Of a DNA stretch of 64,000 bases, positions 30,753-43,007 are shown in pieces (position 1 is the first letter of the stretch; each line of letters opens with the position of its first letter). A program made the translations under genes and the position numbers. The notes under the pieces were generated by a model, which did no database searches, was not told the origin of the DNA, and saw nothing but the letters and a program-made list of their open reading frames with translations. The DNA comes from Staphylococcus sp. Marseille-Q5304 (GTDB lineage: Bacteria > Bacillota > Bacilli > Staphylococcales > Staphylococcaceae), in contig NZ_CALSFP010000001.1 of assembly GCF_943737015.1 (NCBI RefSeq), positions 1,860,001-1,924,000 on the forward strand, in the 5' to 3' direction.

Positions 30753-33700
30753 CAGCTATAACCATGCTTTCTTCTAAACTTTTCGCAAGGAATTTCAAGT
30801 TATCTAACCATTTGCCTGACTTATTTAACGTCACTTTCATTTTACCATCTTGGACCCCAACTTTCATTGATCGACCAAGGGGTTGTGTTTGTTTAAATAA
30901 CGCTTCACCGTTAACTTCTTGAGTACCTTTTTCTGATAGGTAAATTTCGATTTGTTTACCTTTGTCTTTTATCAATGTCACTCCTGCATGTAATGCGTGA
31001 ACTTTCACTTCCATCATATCGAGTAAACGTTCAACTTCAGGAGGATATTCATTAAAGCGATCAATAAGTTCGTCTTTGATATCCATCAACTGGTCAAGCG
31101 ATTCAATCTTACGCAGTTTCTTGTAAATTTCTATCTTCGCTTGTTCATTTTGAATATATTGAGCTGGTAGATAAGCATCGATATTCAGCTCTATTTCCAC
31201 TTCAAGTGCATCGTCTTGTTCTGGTGTAATACCTCGTTTTTCGTTTACTGCTTCTTCAAGCATTTGAGAGTATAAATCGAAGCCGACTGAATCAATAAAT
31301 CCGTGTTGTTGTTTACCTAATAGATTACCTGCACCTCGAATATTTAAATCTCGCATCGCAATCTTAAAGCCTGAACCAAGTTCTGTGAATTCTTTGATTG
31401 CTTGTAAACGTTCTTCTGCAGTTTCTGTTAGCACTTTATTCATTGGATGTAAGAAATATGCATAACCGATACGACTCGAACGTCCTACACGACCTCTTAG
31501 TTGATATAGCTGACTTAGTCCAAAGCGGTCGGCATTTTCAATAATAAGTGTATTTGCATTTGGTACATCCACGCCTGTTTCGATAATCGTAGTCGTCACT
31601 AAAATATCAAATTCATGGTTGATAAACCCAAGCATTGTTTCCTCTAAATCTCGTTCAGTCATTTGACCGTGAGCTACTGCGATGCTAGCATCAGGCATCA
31701 ACATTTGTAACTGTTCACGTTTCTCATATATTGATTGAACTTGATTGTATAGATAGAACACTTGACCATCTCGTGATAATTCTCTTTCTAATGATTCTTT
31801 GATAAAGTTGCTATTTTGTTCTAGTACGTAAGTTTGCACCGGGAATCTATTTTCTGGAGGTGTTTCAATTACTGATAAATCTCGTACACCTAGCATACTC
31901 ATATGCAACGTACGTGGTATCGGTGTGGCTGTGAGTGTTAAGACATCTACGTTAGTCTTTAATGTTTTAATACGTTCTTTGTGACGGACGCCAAAGCGTT
32001 GTTCTTCGTCTACAATTAACAAGCCTAGATCTTTATATTTAATGTCTTTACCTAATAATTTATGTGTACCTACGATGATATCTACTTCGCCAGATTTTAA
32101 TCGTTCTTTCGTTTCTTTGACCTCTTTCGGTGTCTTAAATCGACTGATTAATTGCACATCAATAGGAAAGTCTTGCATACGTTCTATTAAAGTTTCGTAA
32201 TGTTGTTGCGCTAAAATCGTCGTCGGTACTAGAAACGCTACTTGTTTTCCTTCCATTACTGCTTTAAATGCAGCTCTTACCGCAACTTCAGTCTTACCGT
32301 AACCCACGTCACCACATAATAAGCGGTCCATCGGTTTTTGTTGTTCCATGTCACCTTTAATTTCTAAGATTGATTTATCTTGGTCTGGAGTGAGTTCATA
32401 TGGGAAATCCAGCTCAAAGTCATTTTGCTCAGCTGTGTCTGGTCCGTATTTATAACCAACTGACATTTCACGTTCTTTATATAATGCAATAAGTTCGTCA
32501 GCGATATCTTCAACACTTTGTTGTACTTTCGCTTTTGTCTTCTTCCATTCACTACCGCCTAGCTTATTCAGCCTAGGTGATTTATCTTCTGAGGCTACAT
32601 ATTTTTGAACTTGATCCATTTGATCTACAGGTACAAATAATTGGTCTGTACCTTTATACTGCAACTTAATGTAATCTTTATGTACGCCACCAACTTCTAA
32701 CGTTTCTACACCTAAATAGCGTCCGACACCATGATGTACGTGAACGACATAATCTCCAACCTTAAGGTCTTGATAAGACTTGATTTTTTCTGCGTTCGTT
32801 AACGTTTTTTGACGTTTTGGTTTTTTCTTCTGCTTAGATTTAAAAAGTTCTCGTTCAGTCACGACTACTAGTTGCATATAAGGGAGTTCAAAACCTTCAG
32901 ATAAACTACCTTCCACGATAATAGCACTACCTTCAGGGTTTTGATCCCCAACTGTATCAACGAATGTCGGTATGTGCATTTCATTCAACATTGATTGGAT
33001 TCGTTCTTTCTTGAGTTCTGTCTCCGCTAGTACAACAACTGTATAATCATTTTGTACGAAGCGCTGGAATTCTGAGCGCATAATATCATATTGGCCATAA
33101 AATTGTTGAACCGGCTTACATGAAAATTTAATTATTTCATCTAATTGGACGGACATCGTAGCTGTAAAGAGTGTGAAATACGTTACAGGACGGTCTTTTA
33201 TTAATGTTTCGAAACCATCATATTGTAAAAAACTTTGCCCAATAAAGCCTTTACCACTTTCAATTAGGTTTTGGATAAATTCATCTACTTCTGTAGTTAA
33301 AGTTGATTCTGTTTCTTTAACTCTGTTATATTCATCCACCGCAATAATCGCATCATCGTTAAAATAATCCATGATTGTAGCAGGTTGATCATACATAAAA
33401 GCAATTAAACGACGTAACACTTGGTGGTCAAACATATCTGATTCAAACAGTTGGAAGCTTTCATACGTTTCTTTTAAATCATTACGTACTGATTTATCAA
33501 TTTTCGGACGTGTCGTCTCATACGCTTCTTTTAAATACTTTTTAGTGCGTGCTATCACTTCATCCGTAATAATATAATCGCTTGCAGTTGTTATATTAAC
33601 TTGTTCAATATTTTGTTCTGAACGTTGTGTCTCAACATCGAATTGACGAATAGAATCCACTTCTGTATCAAATAGTTCAATTCTAACTGGATCTCCGATG

Positions 33701-34254
33701 AGAGGGTATATATCTATAATCCCCCCGCGTAATGAGAATTCTCCGATATGAGAGACTACGCTTTCTCTTCGATAGCCCATACTTACTAACTTATTTAATA
33801 ATTCGTCAACGTCAATATCATCTCCAAGTGATAAAGTGAGTTGATGTGATTTCCAAATATCTACAGGGGTTAACCATTTCTTGAACCCGTTTAACGGTAC
33901 GATAAACAACCCTCTCATTCCTTGAGCCAGTGCAGTTAAAGTACGTACACGTTCGCTCATAAATTGAGGGCTTTGTGTGGAAAATTCTTCCGTCATTATG
34001 TCTTGCATTGGATATTTATAAATTTGATCGTTGTCTACGTATTGTTGAATGTCGCTTTCTAATTTGTCGGCTTGATACATATTATTTGTAACAACTAATA
34101 ATTGCTCTGAACTGTTTAAATACTTTTCAGAAAGTATTGTTGCTTTCGCCGAAGAAGATAAGCCACTTACCAATACGTTCTTATGGCCGAATACTTGATC
34201 TAGTTCTTGATAACGATTATCTTCGTTTATTAATTCTGTAATTATTGATTTCAA
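30742..34254 (-). CDS. mfd: Transcription-repair coupling factor Mfd
   Basis: Displaces stalled RNA polymerase and recruits UvrA. 1,170 residues: UvrB-like N-terminus, the CarD-like RNA-polymerase interaction domain ([18 protein letters not shown], about 500), SF2 helicase motif [13 protein letters not shown], motif [10 protein letters not shown] and the C-terminal UvrA-contact region. Its first codons overlap the pth end by 4 bp, so pth and mfd are cotranscribed. Confidence 0.98.
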   Translation of the reverse strand: MKSIITELINEDNRYQELDQVFGHKNVLVSGLSSSAKATILSEKYLNSSEQLLVVTNNMYQADKLESDIQQYVDNDQIYKYPMQDIMTEEFSTQSPQFMSERVRTLTALAQGMRGLFIVPLNGFKKWLTPVDIWKSHQLTLSLGDDIDVDELLNKLVSMGYRRESVVSHIGEFSLRGGIIDIYPLIGDPVRIELFDTEVDSIRQFDVETQRSEQNIEQVNITTASDYIITDEVIARTKKYLKEAYETTRPKIDKSVRNDLKETYESFQLFESDMFDHQVLRRLIAFMYDQPATIMDYFNDDAIIAVDEYNRVKETESTLTTEVDEFIQNLIESGKGFIGQSFLQYDGFETLIKDRPVTYFTLFTATMSVQLDEIIKFSCKPVQQFYGQYDIMRSEFQRFVQNDYTVVVLAETELKKERIQSMLNEMHIPTFVDTVGDQNPEGSAIIVEGSLSEGFELPYMQLVVVTERELFKSKQKKKPKRQKTLTNAEKIKSYQDLKVGDYVVHVHHGVGRYLGVETLEVGGVHKDYIKLQYKGTDQLFVPVDQMDQVQKYVASEDKSPRLNKLGGSEWKKTKAKVQQSVEDIADELIALYKEREMSVGYKYGPDTAEQNDFELDFPYELTPDQDKSILEIKGDMEQQKPMDRLLCGDVGYGKTEVAVRAAFKAVMEGKQVAFLVPTTILAQQHYETLIERMQDFPIDVQLISRFKTPKEVKETKERLKSGEVDIIVGTHKLLGKDIKYKDLGLLIVDEEQRFGVRHKERIKTLKTNVDVLTLTATPIPRTLHMSMLGVRDLSVIETPPENRFPVQTYVLEQNSNFIKESLERELSRDGQVFYLYNQVQSIYEKREQLQMLMPDASIAVAHGQMTERDLEETMLGFINHEFDILVTTTIIETGVDVPNANTLIIENADRFGLSQLYQLRGRVGRSSRIGYAYFLHPMNKVLTETAEERLQAIKEFTELGSGFKIAMRDLNIRGAGNLLGKQQHGFIDSVGFDLYSQMLEEAVNEKRGITPEQDDALEVEIELNIDAYLPAQYIQNEQAKIEIYKKLRKIESLDQLMDIKDELIDRFNEYPPEVERLLDMMEVKVHALHAGVTLIKDKGKQIEIYLSEKGTQEVNGEALFKQTQPLGRSMKVGVQDGKMKVTLNKSGKWLDNLKFLAKSLEESMVIADEV

Positions 34255-34823
34255 TTGACTTCACCATTATATTCATTCATCACACGATCAAATCTAGAAC
34301 TTTCGATATAAGCCTCGACCGCGCGGGCTGAATGTTCTATTACTTTATCCATTGTTTTCATTTCTTCTTTCGAAAATTTCTGCAATACATAATCGGCTAT
34401 AGACATACCATTAGATGGACGATCAACGCCTATTCTTATACGTTTAAAGCGATCAGTGCCTAATACTTGGATGATGGATTTCATGCCATTGTGACCGCCT
34501 GCACTACCTTTCTGTCTTAAACGAATTTCACCTTGTGGTAAATCAAGATCATCATATAACACAATTAAATCTTCCACATCTATATCATAATATTTCATAA
34601 GTGGGCCTACAGCCTCACCTGATAAATTCATCATTGTAAGTGGTTCAATAAACATAACTTTTTCATTACCGATACGTTCTATTGTATACGCACCTTTGAA
34701 TTTTTGTTTATCTAATGTAAAACGGTGTTGGTCTAACATATAATCGATAACTTCAAATCCGATATTATGTCTCGTTTGTTCGAAACGTTTACCTACGTTA
34801 CCTAGGCCTACGATACATTTCAT
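34251..34823 (-). CDS. pth: Peptidyl-tRNA hydrolase
   Basis: Releases peptides from dropped-off peptidyl-tRNA. 190 residues with the N-terminal signature [18 protein letters not shown] (catalytic His in TRHN), the [12 protein letters not shown] loop near 107 and DDLDLPQG near 91. First gene of the pth-mfd operon and downstream of rplY, as in other Firmicutes. Confidence 0.97.
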   Translation of the reverse strand: MKCIVGLGNVGKRFEQTRHNIGFEVIDYMLDQHRFTLDKQKFKGAYTIERIGNEKVMFIEPLTMMNLSGEAVGPLMKYYDIDVEDLIVLYDDLDLPQGEIRLRQKGSAGGHNGMKSIIQVLGTDRFKRIRIGVDRPSNGMSIADYVLQKFSKEEMKTMDKVIEHSARAVEAYIESSRFDRVMNEYNGEVN

Positions 34824-34912
34824 TATGTAACCTCCAATTGTTGTTATCTATATTAAAAATTGTACTGAAATTAATCTGTACAAACGATTTATATCAATCA
34901 CTATAATAACAT

Positions 34913-34951
34913 AAAAAAGCACCTGCTTAACGTATTAAGCAGAGTGCTTTT
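34913..34951. terminator. Terminator after rplY
   Basis: AAAAGCAC-CTGCTTAA and TTAAGCAG-AGTGCTTTT form a long stem with A and T runs on its two sides. It can stop rplY transcripts on the minus strand; pth starts 90 bp beyond. Confidence 0.85.
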
Positions 34952-35074
34952 ATTAAATAGTATATCCTTATCAATACGACTACTATTTTAATCATATTAG
35001 GCCAAAATGCTCATATGTTTCTTTGGCGTAGATGAGCATTTTAACAGTTATCAAAACTTCCTAATATCTCTAAA

Positions 35075-35737
35075 TTATTCTTCGTTTTCTTTATCTTCGT
35101 TGTCGTCTTCTTTGTCTTCACCAACAACTTCAGGTTCTTCAGTTTCTGATTCGCCTTCCATTGCTTCTACTTCTTCTTCTGAAGGTTCGTCAGTTGGTGG
35201 TACAACCGTTACTACTGAGTCAGTAGGTTCGTTTTCGATAGTGTAGTCACCATCTGCTTTAAGATCTTCAACAGAAATACTATCGTTGATTTCTAATTCG
35301 CTGATATCAACTTCGATTGATTCAGGGATGTGATCTGGTGTAGCTGTGATTTCTAAGTCGAATAATGGTTGTTCAACAACGCCGCCTTCTTTAGCACCTA
35401 CAGCTTCACCTACTAAGTGTACTGGTACTTCTACAGTACGTTCTTCAGTCATATTGATTGCTAAGAAGTCAATATGAGTGATTTGGTTTTTAAGTGGGTC
35501 GAATTGGTAATCAGATACCATTACTTTGATGTTTTTTGAACCTACGCCTAGTTCGATAACACCATTACGACCTACTTCACGGATTACTTTGATAAATTCT
35601 ACTTCGTCAACTTTAACTGAAGTATTTTTAGTACCGTAACCATAAACTACAGCAGGTACTTTACCAATGTTTCTTAACGCTTTTAATTCTGAGCGTGTTT
35701 GTTTACCTTGACGAATAATTGACTTTAATGAAGCCAT
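35075..35737 (-). CDS. rplY: Ribosomal protein bL25 / general stress protein Ctc
   Basis: Binds 5S rRNA in the large subunit; Ctc is a stress-induced form in Firmicutes. 220 residues from the chosen ATG ([10 protein letters not shown]): N-terminal 5S-binding domain (about 1-95), TL5-type beta domain (about 95-175) and an unusually acidic tail of about 40 residues rich in E and D. The open frame runs 4 codons upstream through GTG GAA ATG, but those overlap the AAGGTGG ribosome site. A two-hairpin leader precedes it. Confidence 0.93.
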   Translation of the reverse strand: MASLKSIIRQGKQTRSELKALRNIGKVPAVVYGYGTKNTSVKVDEVEFIKVIREVGRNGVIELGVGSKNIKVMVSDYQFDPLKNQITHIDFLAINMTEERTVEVPVHLVGEAVGAKEGGVVEQPLFDLEITATPDHIPESIEVDISELEINDSISVEDLKADGDYTIENEPTDSVVTVVPPTDEPSEEEVEAMEGESETEEPEVVGEDKEDDNEDKENEE

Positions 35738-35760
35738 ATTCATTTCCACCTTTCATATTT

Positions 35761-35814
35761 GCTCTCAAATAAGAGCCCCTCACTTGCCCATCAACATATT
35801 GTTGCTTGCAAGTG
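35761..35814 (-). promoter_or_regulatory. Two-hairpin leader of rplY
   Basis: Between prs and rplY, CACTTGC pairs with GCAAGTG (35781-35814, inner CAACA/TGTTG) and a second hairpin GCTCTTATTTGAGAGC (35761-35776) ends about 22 bp before the start codon. They could regulate or end transcription, but neither has a T run. Function inferred only. Confidence 0.45.
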
Positions 35815-35866
35815 TTTATTTGTCCGTAAAATCACGAACGAAACCATTATACACAGGTGTAACGGA

Positions 35867-36832
35867 TTAGTCAAATAACACACTAACTGATTCACGTTCA
35901 TATACACGGATAATAGCTTGTGAGATTAAGCCTGCTACTGATAATTCTTTAGTGTTTTCCGGCTTGCGATCTTCGTCTAATTGAATTGAATTTGTTACTA
36001 CTAATTCTTTGATAGCTGAATTTTCGATACGTTCTTTAGCTGGACCTGAAAGTACTGGGTGAGTACAACAAGCATATACATCTTTTGCGCCTTTGTCTTT
36101 CAATGCTTGAGCCGCTAAAGTAATCGTACCCGCAGTATCGATAATATCATCAATGATAATTGCCGTTCTGCCTTGAATTTCACCAACGATGTTCATTACT
36201 TCTGCAACATTTGGTTTAGGTCTACGTTTATCGATTATAGCGATTGGTGTTTTAAGAATGTCGGCTAATTTACGTGCTCTAGTAACCCCACCATGGTCTG
36301 GTGATACAACCACACATTCCTCAGGGTCGATATCTGTACCATTTTGGAAATATTCAGCTAAGATAGGTACTCCCATTAAATGGTCGATTGGAATATCGAA
36401 GAAACCTTGGATTTGTGGTGCGTGTAAATCTAATGCAATCATGCGATCCGCGCCAGCTTTTTCAAAAAGGTTAGCTACTAATTTAGCTGTGATAGGTTCA
36501 CGGCTGCGTGCTTTTCTATCTTGACGCGCATAACCATAATAAGGCACTACAATGTTAATGTTTGCAGCTGATGCACGTTTACAAGCATCAATCATGATTA
36601 ATAATTCCATTAAATGGACATTTACAGGATTAGATGTTGGTTGGATGATAAACACATCACAACCACGGATACTTTCTTCTATATTTATTTGAATTTCACC
36701 ATCACTAAAGCGCTTAACTGAACATTTACCTAATTCAATTCCTACATGGTCTGCTACTTCTTGGGCTAACGGTTCATTACCTTTCAAAGAAAATATTTTC
36801 AAAGCAGAATTCTTATACTCATTGTTTAACAT
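35867..36832 (-). CDS. prs: Ribose-phosphate pyrophosphokinase (PRPP synthase)
   Basis: Makes PRPP from ribose 5-phosphate and ATP for purine, pyrimidine, histidine and NAD synthesis. 321 residues with [14 protein letters not shown] near 135, the PRPP-binding [13 protein letters not shown] near 175 and [13 protein letters not shown] near 230. It lies 50 bp after glmU, probably in one transcript, as in Bacillus. Confidence 0.98.
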   Translation of the reverse strand: MLNNEYKNSALKIFSLKGNEPLAQEVADHVGIELGKCSVKRFSDGEIQINIEESIRGCDVFIIQPTSNPVNVHLMELLIMIDACKRASAANINIVVPYYGYARQDRKARSREPITAKLVANLFEKAGADRMIALDLHAPQIQGFFDIPIDHLMGVPILAEYFQNGTDIDPEECVVVSPDHGGVTRARKLADILKTPIAIIDKRRPKPNVAEVMNIVGEIQGRTAIIIDDIIDTAGTITLAAQALKDKGAKDVYACCTHPVLSGPAKERIENSAIKELVVTNSIQLDEDRKPENTKELSVAGLISQAIIRVYERESVSVLFD

Positions 36833-36882
36833 TTATAGTCCTCCAATTAATTCATTCAATTCATTCTATTAATATTTACAAG

Positions 36883-38274
<1,392 letters not shown>

Positions 38275-38276
38275 TT

Positions 38277-38306
38277 ATTATAATTTAACGCAACTGCCAC
38301 TTTCAA
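38277..38306 (-). promoter_or_regulatory. Candidate glmU promoter
   Basis: Minus strand TTGAAA (38301-38306), 18-nt spacer, TATAAT (38277-38282, a perfect -10), about 39 bp before the glmU ATG. Confidence 0.6.
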
Positions 38307-38626
38307 GGCTGAAAGGCTTATTATTAATTAATGTAAACATATTGTTATGATTTATTTAATTTCAAAATCACAGAATTGTCATCATTCATTCAAAAATATT
38401 TATTAGGTAACAATAGAAGTAATCTAGATAAAATGTTGTATTTTAGCCATTAGTAATACTCATATTTTAAAAATTAAATCTATATAGCGTAACTTTGTCT
38501 TAATGTAAATTTTGTAAATCATTCAAATTGTCACCTTTACAAAAAATTAAACATTTCAATTATTACAATGTTTTACTAGAATAATGAATTGCTATTTTAT
38601 AATTTCTTGCATACTCTATTAAACCG

Positions 38627-38665
38627 TAAAAAAGAGTCTGAGACAAAAATAGGTGTCTCAGACTC
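38627..38665 (-). terminator. Terminator after spoVG
   Basis: GAGTCTGAGACA pairs perfectly with TGTCTCAGACTC, followed on the minus strand by TTTTTTACGG. It forms the outer end of the repeat element at 38627-38796. Confidence 0.88.
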
Positions 38666-38796
38666 GTTATCAATTTGGCAGTAGATGTCTGAATTGAAAA
38701 TGCGCTTAGAACAAGCTTTTTTCAATCCTAGTCATCCTCGCCAGGGTGGGACTACGAAATCTCTATTAGAAAATTCGATTTCTGTCCCTCTCCCAA
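38627..38796. repeat. Staphylococcal-type intergenic repeat element
   Basis: A terminal hairpin (GAGTCTGAGACA...), a middle segment with GCGCTTAGAACAAGC, then CCAGGGTGGGACTACGAAAT and TTCGATTTCTGTCCC. From memory, elements with this plan (hairpin, GGGTGGGAC, GGGACAGAAAT) recur many times between genes in staphylococcal chromosomes. Only this copy is in the window, so multi-copy status is not shown here. Confidence 0.6.
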
Positions 38797-38843
38797 ATAT
38801 ATATCAGTTGTGTTTACACACAGTATTTTATTTTAACTATTAA

Positions 38844-39173
38844 TTAAGCTTCTTCTTCTGAATCTTGTTCAGTTGTTTCTGATTCTTCAGATGATTGCGC
38901 GTTTTTATCTGGAATCACTTCATCCGTTTCGTCATAAACTTTCATGACTGCATCTTGAATTTCTTGTCTCATTTCTGAGTTGATTGGATGTGCGATATCG
39001 CGGAATTCACCATCTGGTGTGCGTTTACTTGGCATAGCCACAAATAAACCTGTGTTGCCTTCAATCACGCGTAAATCATGTACAACGAATGATTCGTCTA
39101 AAGTTATTGACACAAGAGCTTTCATTCTGCCATCTGTTTGTATTTTTCTAAGTCTTACATCTGTCACTTTCAT
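38844..39173 (-). CDS. spoVG: Regulator SpoVG
   Basis: Small site-specific nucleic-acid-binding regulator; in staphylococci it affects capsule, virulence and cell-wall genes. 109 residues starting [11 protein letters not shown] with the basic [17 protein letters not shown] region near 50-65 and an acidic C-terminal tail. It is preceded by AGGGGGG and follows ridA by 68 bp, the yabJ-spoVG pair, with purR upstream. Confidence 0.97.
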   Translation of the reverse strand: MKVTDVRLRKIQTDGRMKALVSITLDESFVVHDLRVIEGNTGLFVAMPSKRTPDGEFRDIAHPINSEMRQEIQDAVMKVYDETDEVIPDKNAQSSEESETTEQDSEEEA

Positions 39174-39241
39174 GTAGTGAGCCCCCCTAGTATCTATCTC
39201 TTTGTTAGAAGCTTAACAAGTTTATTAAAAATTATAAATCC

Positions 39242-39616
39242 TTACTTGACTTGTGCTATGAGTTCTATCTTCACCTTAACATCTTTAGGTAATCTAGCGA
39301 CCTCAACGCAACTTCTCGCTGGTTGATTGTCAGTGAAATATTCACCATAAACTTCATTGATATCTTTAAATTCATTCATATCATTTATGAAAATCGTTGA
39401 TTTAACAACTGAATTTAAATCTGCACCAGCTTCATCAAGTACAACTTTTAAATTTTCAAGCACTTGTTTAGTCTGTTCTCTTACATCATCACTGACAATC
39501 TCACCATCTGTATTTAATGGAATTTGTCCTGATGTAAATACTAGACCATTAACTTCAGTTGCATGTGAATAAGGCCCTAATGCTTCAGGCGCCTTTGTTG
39601 TATTTATAACGTTCAT
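39242..39616 (-). CDS. ridA: RidA family reactive-intermediate deaminase (YabJ)
   Basis: Hydrolyses reactive enamine/imine intermediates from PLP enzymes. 124 residues, whole length one RidA fold, with GPYSHATEVNGLVFTSGQIP near the start and the conserved Arg in PARSCVEVARLP near 105. It starts 18 bp after purR and precedes spoVG, so the three are probably cotranscribed. Confidence 0.95.
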   Translation of the reverse strand: MNVINTTKAPEALGPYSHATEVNGLVFTSGQIPLNTDGEIVSDDVREQTKQVLENLKVVLDEAGADLNSVVKSTIFINDMNEFKDINEVYGEYFTDNQPARSCVEVARLPKDVKVKIELIAQVK

Positions 39617-39634
39617 GCTGTCGTATCGCTCCTT

Positions 39635-40459
39635 TTATGAAAATTTAGTTAAACTGTTGCCTTTTTCCACTTTAAATTCCTGATTGTATTCATCTACATC
39701 AGATAATCTAACTAAGGAAGTATAATCTTCAATTAATCTTTGCTTTACTTCTTTTGATTCTACTAATACAGATACCCCTTTTACCTGCGCTTTAAACTCA
39801 TTCATTAAATTCATCACACCGTTGATTGAGCCTCCCGCACGCATGAAATCGTCGACTACAAGCACATTAGAGTGTTCAGGTAACGTACGTTTTGAAAGTA
39901 CCATTGTCTCAATTTTACGGGAAGAACCAGAGACATAATTGATGGAAACTGTTGAACCTTCAGTAACTTTATTATCTTTACGAATTACTACAACAGGTAA
40001 GTTCAATACATTCGCTACTGCGTTTGCTAAAGAAATCCCTTTCGTCGCAATGGTTACAATTGCGTCTAACTCTTCATCCATATATAAAGTAGCAATCAAC
40101 TTACCGACACGGTTCAATAGCGTTGGATTTCCCATTATATCTGATAAAAACAAATAGCCACCAGGAAGTAAACGATCTCTCTCTTGCAGATGTTCAATAA
40201 TATCGTCAATTACTTCACTGGCTTCAGCTTTACTCATTTGCGGTTTGTAAGTGACACCACCACTTGCGCCGGCAGTCGTTATCACTGTACCGAGTTGTTC
40301 TTTCTGGAATGTAGTCTTAATTATTTGTACATCCTCACTTATGGACGATTTCGCTTGTTTAAACTTTTGCACAAAGAATGTAAGTGGTATCAATTTATTC
40401 GGATTATTCATTAAATGCTGTGTCATGAAAACAATTCGTTCACTTCTTTTATAACGCAT
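39635..40459 (-). CDS. purR: Purine operon repressor PurR
   Basis: Represses purine synthesis genes; PRPP relieves repression. 274 residues: N-terminal winged helix (about 1-75, MRYKRSERIVFMTQHLM) and a phosphoribosyltransferase-like effector domain with the PRPP motif VLVVDDFMRAGGSING near 200-215. It starts 17 bp after ispE, with GGAAGG upstream. Confidence 0.96.
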   Translation of the reverse strand: MRYKRSERIVFMTQHLMNNPNKLIPLTFFVQKFKQAKSSISEDVQIIKTTFQKEQLGTVITTAGASGGVTYKPQMSKAEASEVIDDIIEHLQERDRLLPGGYLFLSDIMGNPTLLNRVGKLIATLYMDEELDAIVTIATKGISLANAVANVLNLPVVVIRKDNKVTEGSTVSINYVSGSSRKIETMVLSKRTLPEHSNVLVVDDFMRAGGSINGVMNLMNEFKAQVKGVSVLVESKEVKQRLIEDYTSLVRLSDVDEYNQEFKVEKGNSLTKFS

Positions 40460-40476
40460 CTTATCCTTCCCTTCTC

Positions 40477-41325
40477 CTATCCTAGTAATCTTACGATATA
40501 TACTTCTTTACAACAGCCGTTAACTGCATTATAAACGTGTTTTGCTTGTCGTTCTTTTTGTGTGAGTCCATAAACAGTTGGTCCACTTCCACTCATCACT
40601 GCGCCGTCAGCACCATTTTCTAACATATTACTTTTGATTTTTAAAATTTCAGGGCACACTTTACTTGAAATGGGTTCTAATCGATTTGAAAGACTTTCGC
40701 ATAACAATTCATAATCTCCTGCTTCTATAGCTGATTTACATTTATTTGTATACACATTATGTGAGACAGACAAATCTAACTTTTTAAAAATGTCAGGGGA
40801 AGAAATCCCGATATCAGGTTTCGCTACTACGACCCAAGCACTCGGTGGTTTGTTGAGAAATTCAATTTTTTCACCTTTTCCACCACATAGCGCCGTTTTT
40901 CCTAATATACAAAACGGGATATCTGTACCTATTGTCAAACCTAATTCACATAATTCTTCGAGTGGTCTATTCAACTTAAATAGTCGATTCATACCTCTCA
41001 TCGTCGCCGCAGCATCTGTTGAACCACCTGCAAGACCTGCTGATACAGGAATATTCTTATCAATCGAAATTGTAACGCCTTGCTTTAACTGATAGTGTTC
41101 TTTCATCAACTGTGCAGCTTTGTATGCTAAGTTATCGCTATTCGAGGGTACGTAATTTTGTTCTACTTCTACAACAATCTTATCATCTCGTCGTTGTTCA
41201 AGTGTCAGACGATCATTTAAGTCGATTGTTGTCATAATCATTTCAACTTCATGAAAACCATCATCTCGTTTAAAGAGTGCGTCTAATGTAAGATTTATTT
41301 TCGCTGGTGCAGTTTCATAGATCAT
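40477..41325 (-). CDS. ispE: 4-diphosphocytidyl-2-C-methyl-D-erythritol kinase IspE
   Basis: GHMP-family kinase with the ATP loop [17 protein letters not shown] (about 90-106) and 282 residues; the N-terminus [12 protein letters not shown] is typical. IspE belongs to the MEP isoprenoid route, yet staphylococci are known to make isoprenoids through mevalonate, so its role may be different (a paralogue of unclear substrate). It heads the ispE-purR-ridA-spoVG run. Confidence 0.9.
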   Translation of the reverse strand: MIYETAPAKINLTLDALFKRDDGFHEVEMIMTTIDLNDRLTLEQRRDDKIVVEVEQNYVPSNSDNLAYKAAQLMKEHYQLKQGVTISIDKNIPVSAGLAGGSTDAAATMRGMNRLFKLNRPLEELCELGLTIGTDIPFCILGKTALCGGKGEKIEFLNKPPSAWVVVAKPDIGISSPDIFKKLDLSVSHNVYTNKCKSAIEAGDYELLCESLSNRLEPISSKVCPEILKIKSNMLENGADGAVMSGSGPTVYGLTQKERQAKHVYNAVNGCCKEVYIVRLLG

Positions 41326-41753
41326 TTCGCCACCCTCTTTCCGTTTCGATATGGTAATACAAAGATTTTAACATATAGTTAACTTATGTTTCGCTATGAA
41401 AAAGTACAATATTTATATTCTTTAGTGATTAAAGACTGATTGTTATCCTAGAAAATGTCATACTCATTTCATTATTTTATAATATTCATTGAGTTTAATA
41501 AAATTATAGCACCTGGACATATTCCTTTAAATTCCCGCATACGTTATCTGGTTAATATTGTAATTTTATTGGTTAAAAAAATGTGATAAAGACTATAAAT
41601 AAACATAAAAATAGCCCTTCACAAAATTCTATTAGAAGAACCTTTATGAAGGGCAATTAAAGTAAAATGAATGATACTTTAAATTTATCGATAAAATATA
41701 ACTTGAGTATTGATAAGAGTCTGCTTATAATCAAGCATCTTTCTTATATAAGT
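41326..41753 (-). other. Gap between veg and ispE
   Basis: 428 bp, AT-rich. It contains the veg terminator on the right side and the ispE leader on the left. I see no coding frame and no confident ispE promoter. Confidence 0.6.
41605..41654 (-). terminator. veg terminator
   Basis: Minus strand GCCCTTCA pairs with TGAAGGGC across a longer loop and is followed by TATTTTTATG, about 100 bp after the veg stop. Confidence 0.75.
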
Positions 41754-42017
41754 TTACTGTGCAATGACCTCTTGGTGTTTATCTTCTTCGAATGAGACTT
41801 GTACGTTCTCAGTTAATACATCAGTATATGTATAAGATACGCGTTCGAAGTTATACTTTTCCTGATCTAGTTCAACAATGAAAACAGAAGGATATGTTTC
41901 TCTTAACACTCCAGTACGTTCGATTGTTTTCTTACGTCCACCATTCGCTTTCAGTACAATACGGTTTCCTAATTGACAATCAAGACTATTTTTGATGTCC
42001 CCAATTGATTTTGGCAT
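41754..42017 (-). CDS. veg: Veg protein
   Basis: 87-residue conserved Firmicute protein starting [13 protein letters not shown], with [15 protein letters not shown] and a beta-rich C-terminal half. In Bacillus, Veg stimulates biofilm matrix gene expression and has one of the strongest vegetative promoters. Function in staphylococci is not certain. It is a single gene with two candidate promoters upstream and its own terminator. Confidence 0.94.
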   Translation of the reverse strand: MPKSIGDIKNSLDCQLGNRIVLKANGGRKKTIERTGVLRETYPSVFIVELDQEKYNFERVSYTYTDVLTENVQVSFEEDKHQEVIAQ

Positions 42018-42042
42018 ATTGCTCCACCTCGCTACAAATTGT

Positions 42043-42072
42043 ATAATAACACAAATTGAGCGATTTTGTCAA
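42043..42072 (-). promoter_or_regulatory. Candidate veg promoter, proximal
   Basis: Minus strand TTGACA (42067-42072, perfect -35), 18-nt spacer, TATTAT (42043-42048), about 26 bp before the ATG. Confidence 0.65.
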
Positions 42073-42083
42073 ATAAAATTTCA

Positions 42084-42112
42084 ATTTTAGCAAGGTGTAG
42101 CGCTGTTGTCAA
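42084..42112 (-). promoter_or_regulatory. Candidate veg promoter, distal
   Basis: Minus strand TTGACA (42107-42112), 17-nt spacer, TAAAAT (42084-42089). It lies 40 bp upstream of the proximal promoter, immediately after the rsmA stop. Confidence 0.6.
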
Positions 42113-42116
42113 TGAT

Positions 42117-43007
42117 TTAAAGTTCCAATTCTGGGAATTTTTTCAATTCATTATAAAGATGTGCAAATTCTTGTATTGAAAGCGTTTCTCCGCGTCGTCT
42201 TGGATCGATGCCACTTGTATCTAACCAGTTTTTAATAATATCTTTTTTAGCTTTTCCATCCATAAATAAACTTTGATAATTGTTACTTATCGTTTTTCTA
42301 CGTTGACTAAATGCTGCTTTCGTCATTTTGAAAAAGGCCTTCTCATCATCAACTTCAACTTGTGGTTGCTCTCTTTCCATTAATTTAACGACAATAGAGT
42401 CCACATTAGGTGGTGGGAGAAATACAGACTTTGGCACATTTAATACTTTACTCGTATCATTATAGTATTGAGCCACAATAGAAAGTGAACCATATGCCTT
42501 TGTTCCAACTTGTGCGTTGAGTCTTTCGCCGACTTCTTTTTGCATCATTACAACATAACCATCAATAGGGAGGGGCTGTTGCATTAAATTTAATAAAATA
42601 GGTGTTGTGATATAGTATGGCAAATTTGCTACAACCATAATCTTATCGCAATCACTAAGATTTTCAGTCACATGATGTGCAATATCAGCCTTTAATATAT
42701 CTTCATTGATTACCGTAACATTATTAAATTCTGATAATGTGTCGCCTAATACCGGTATTAAACGTTGATCTATTTCGAAGGCAATGACTTTTTTAGCCTT
42801 TTTCGCCATCTGTTGCGTCAGTGAACCCATGCCTGGACCTACTTCAATAATACCTGTAGTTTCATCGATATCACTAGCATCAATTATCTTATTTATTATA
42901 TTTACATCTACTAAAAAGTTTTGACCTAAACTCTTTTTAAAGTTAAAACCGTGTTTTTGTAATAGTGCTTTTGTACGTGTAGGTGTAGCAATATCACCAT
43001 TGACCAT
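42117..43007 (-). CDS. rsmA: 16S rRNA dimethyladenosine transferase RsmA (KsgA)
   Basis: Dimethylates two adjacent adenines near the 16S 3' end; loss gives kasugamycin resistance. 296 residues with [13 protein letters not shown] motif [10 protein letters not shown] near 55 and motif [15 protein letters not shown] near 130. The start overlaps the rnmV stop by one base, so translation is coupled. Confidence 0.97.
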   Translation of the reverse strand: MVNGDIATPTRTKALLQKHGFNFKKSLGQNFLVDVNIINKIIDASDIDETTGIIEVGPGMGSLTQQMAKKAKKVIAFEIDQRLIPVLGDTLSEFNNVTVINEDILKADIAHHVTENLSDCDKIMVVANLPYYITTPILLNLMQQPLPIDGYVVMMQKEVGERLNAQVGTKAYGSLSIVAQYYNDTSKVLNVPKSVFLPPPNVDSIVVKLMEREQPQVEVDDEKAFFKMTKAAFSQRRKTISNNYQSLFMDGKAKKDIIKNWLDTSGIDPRRRGETLSIQEFAHLYNELKKFPELEL

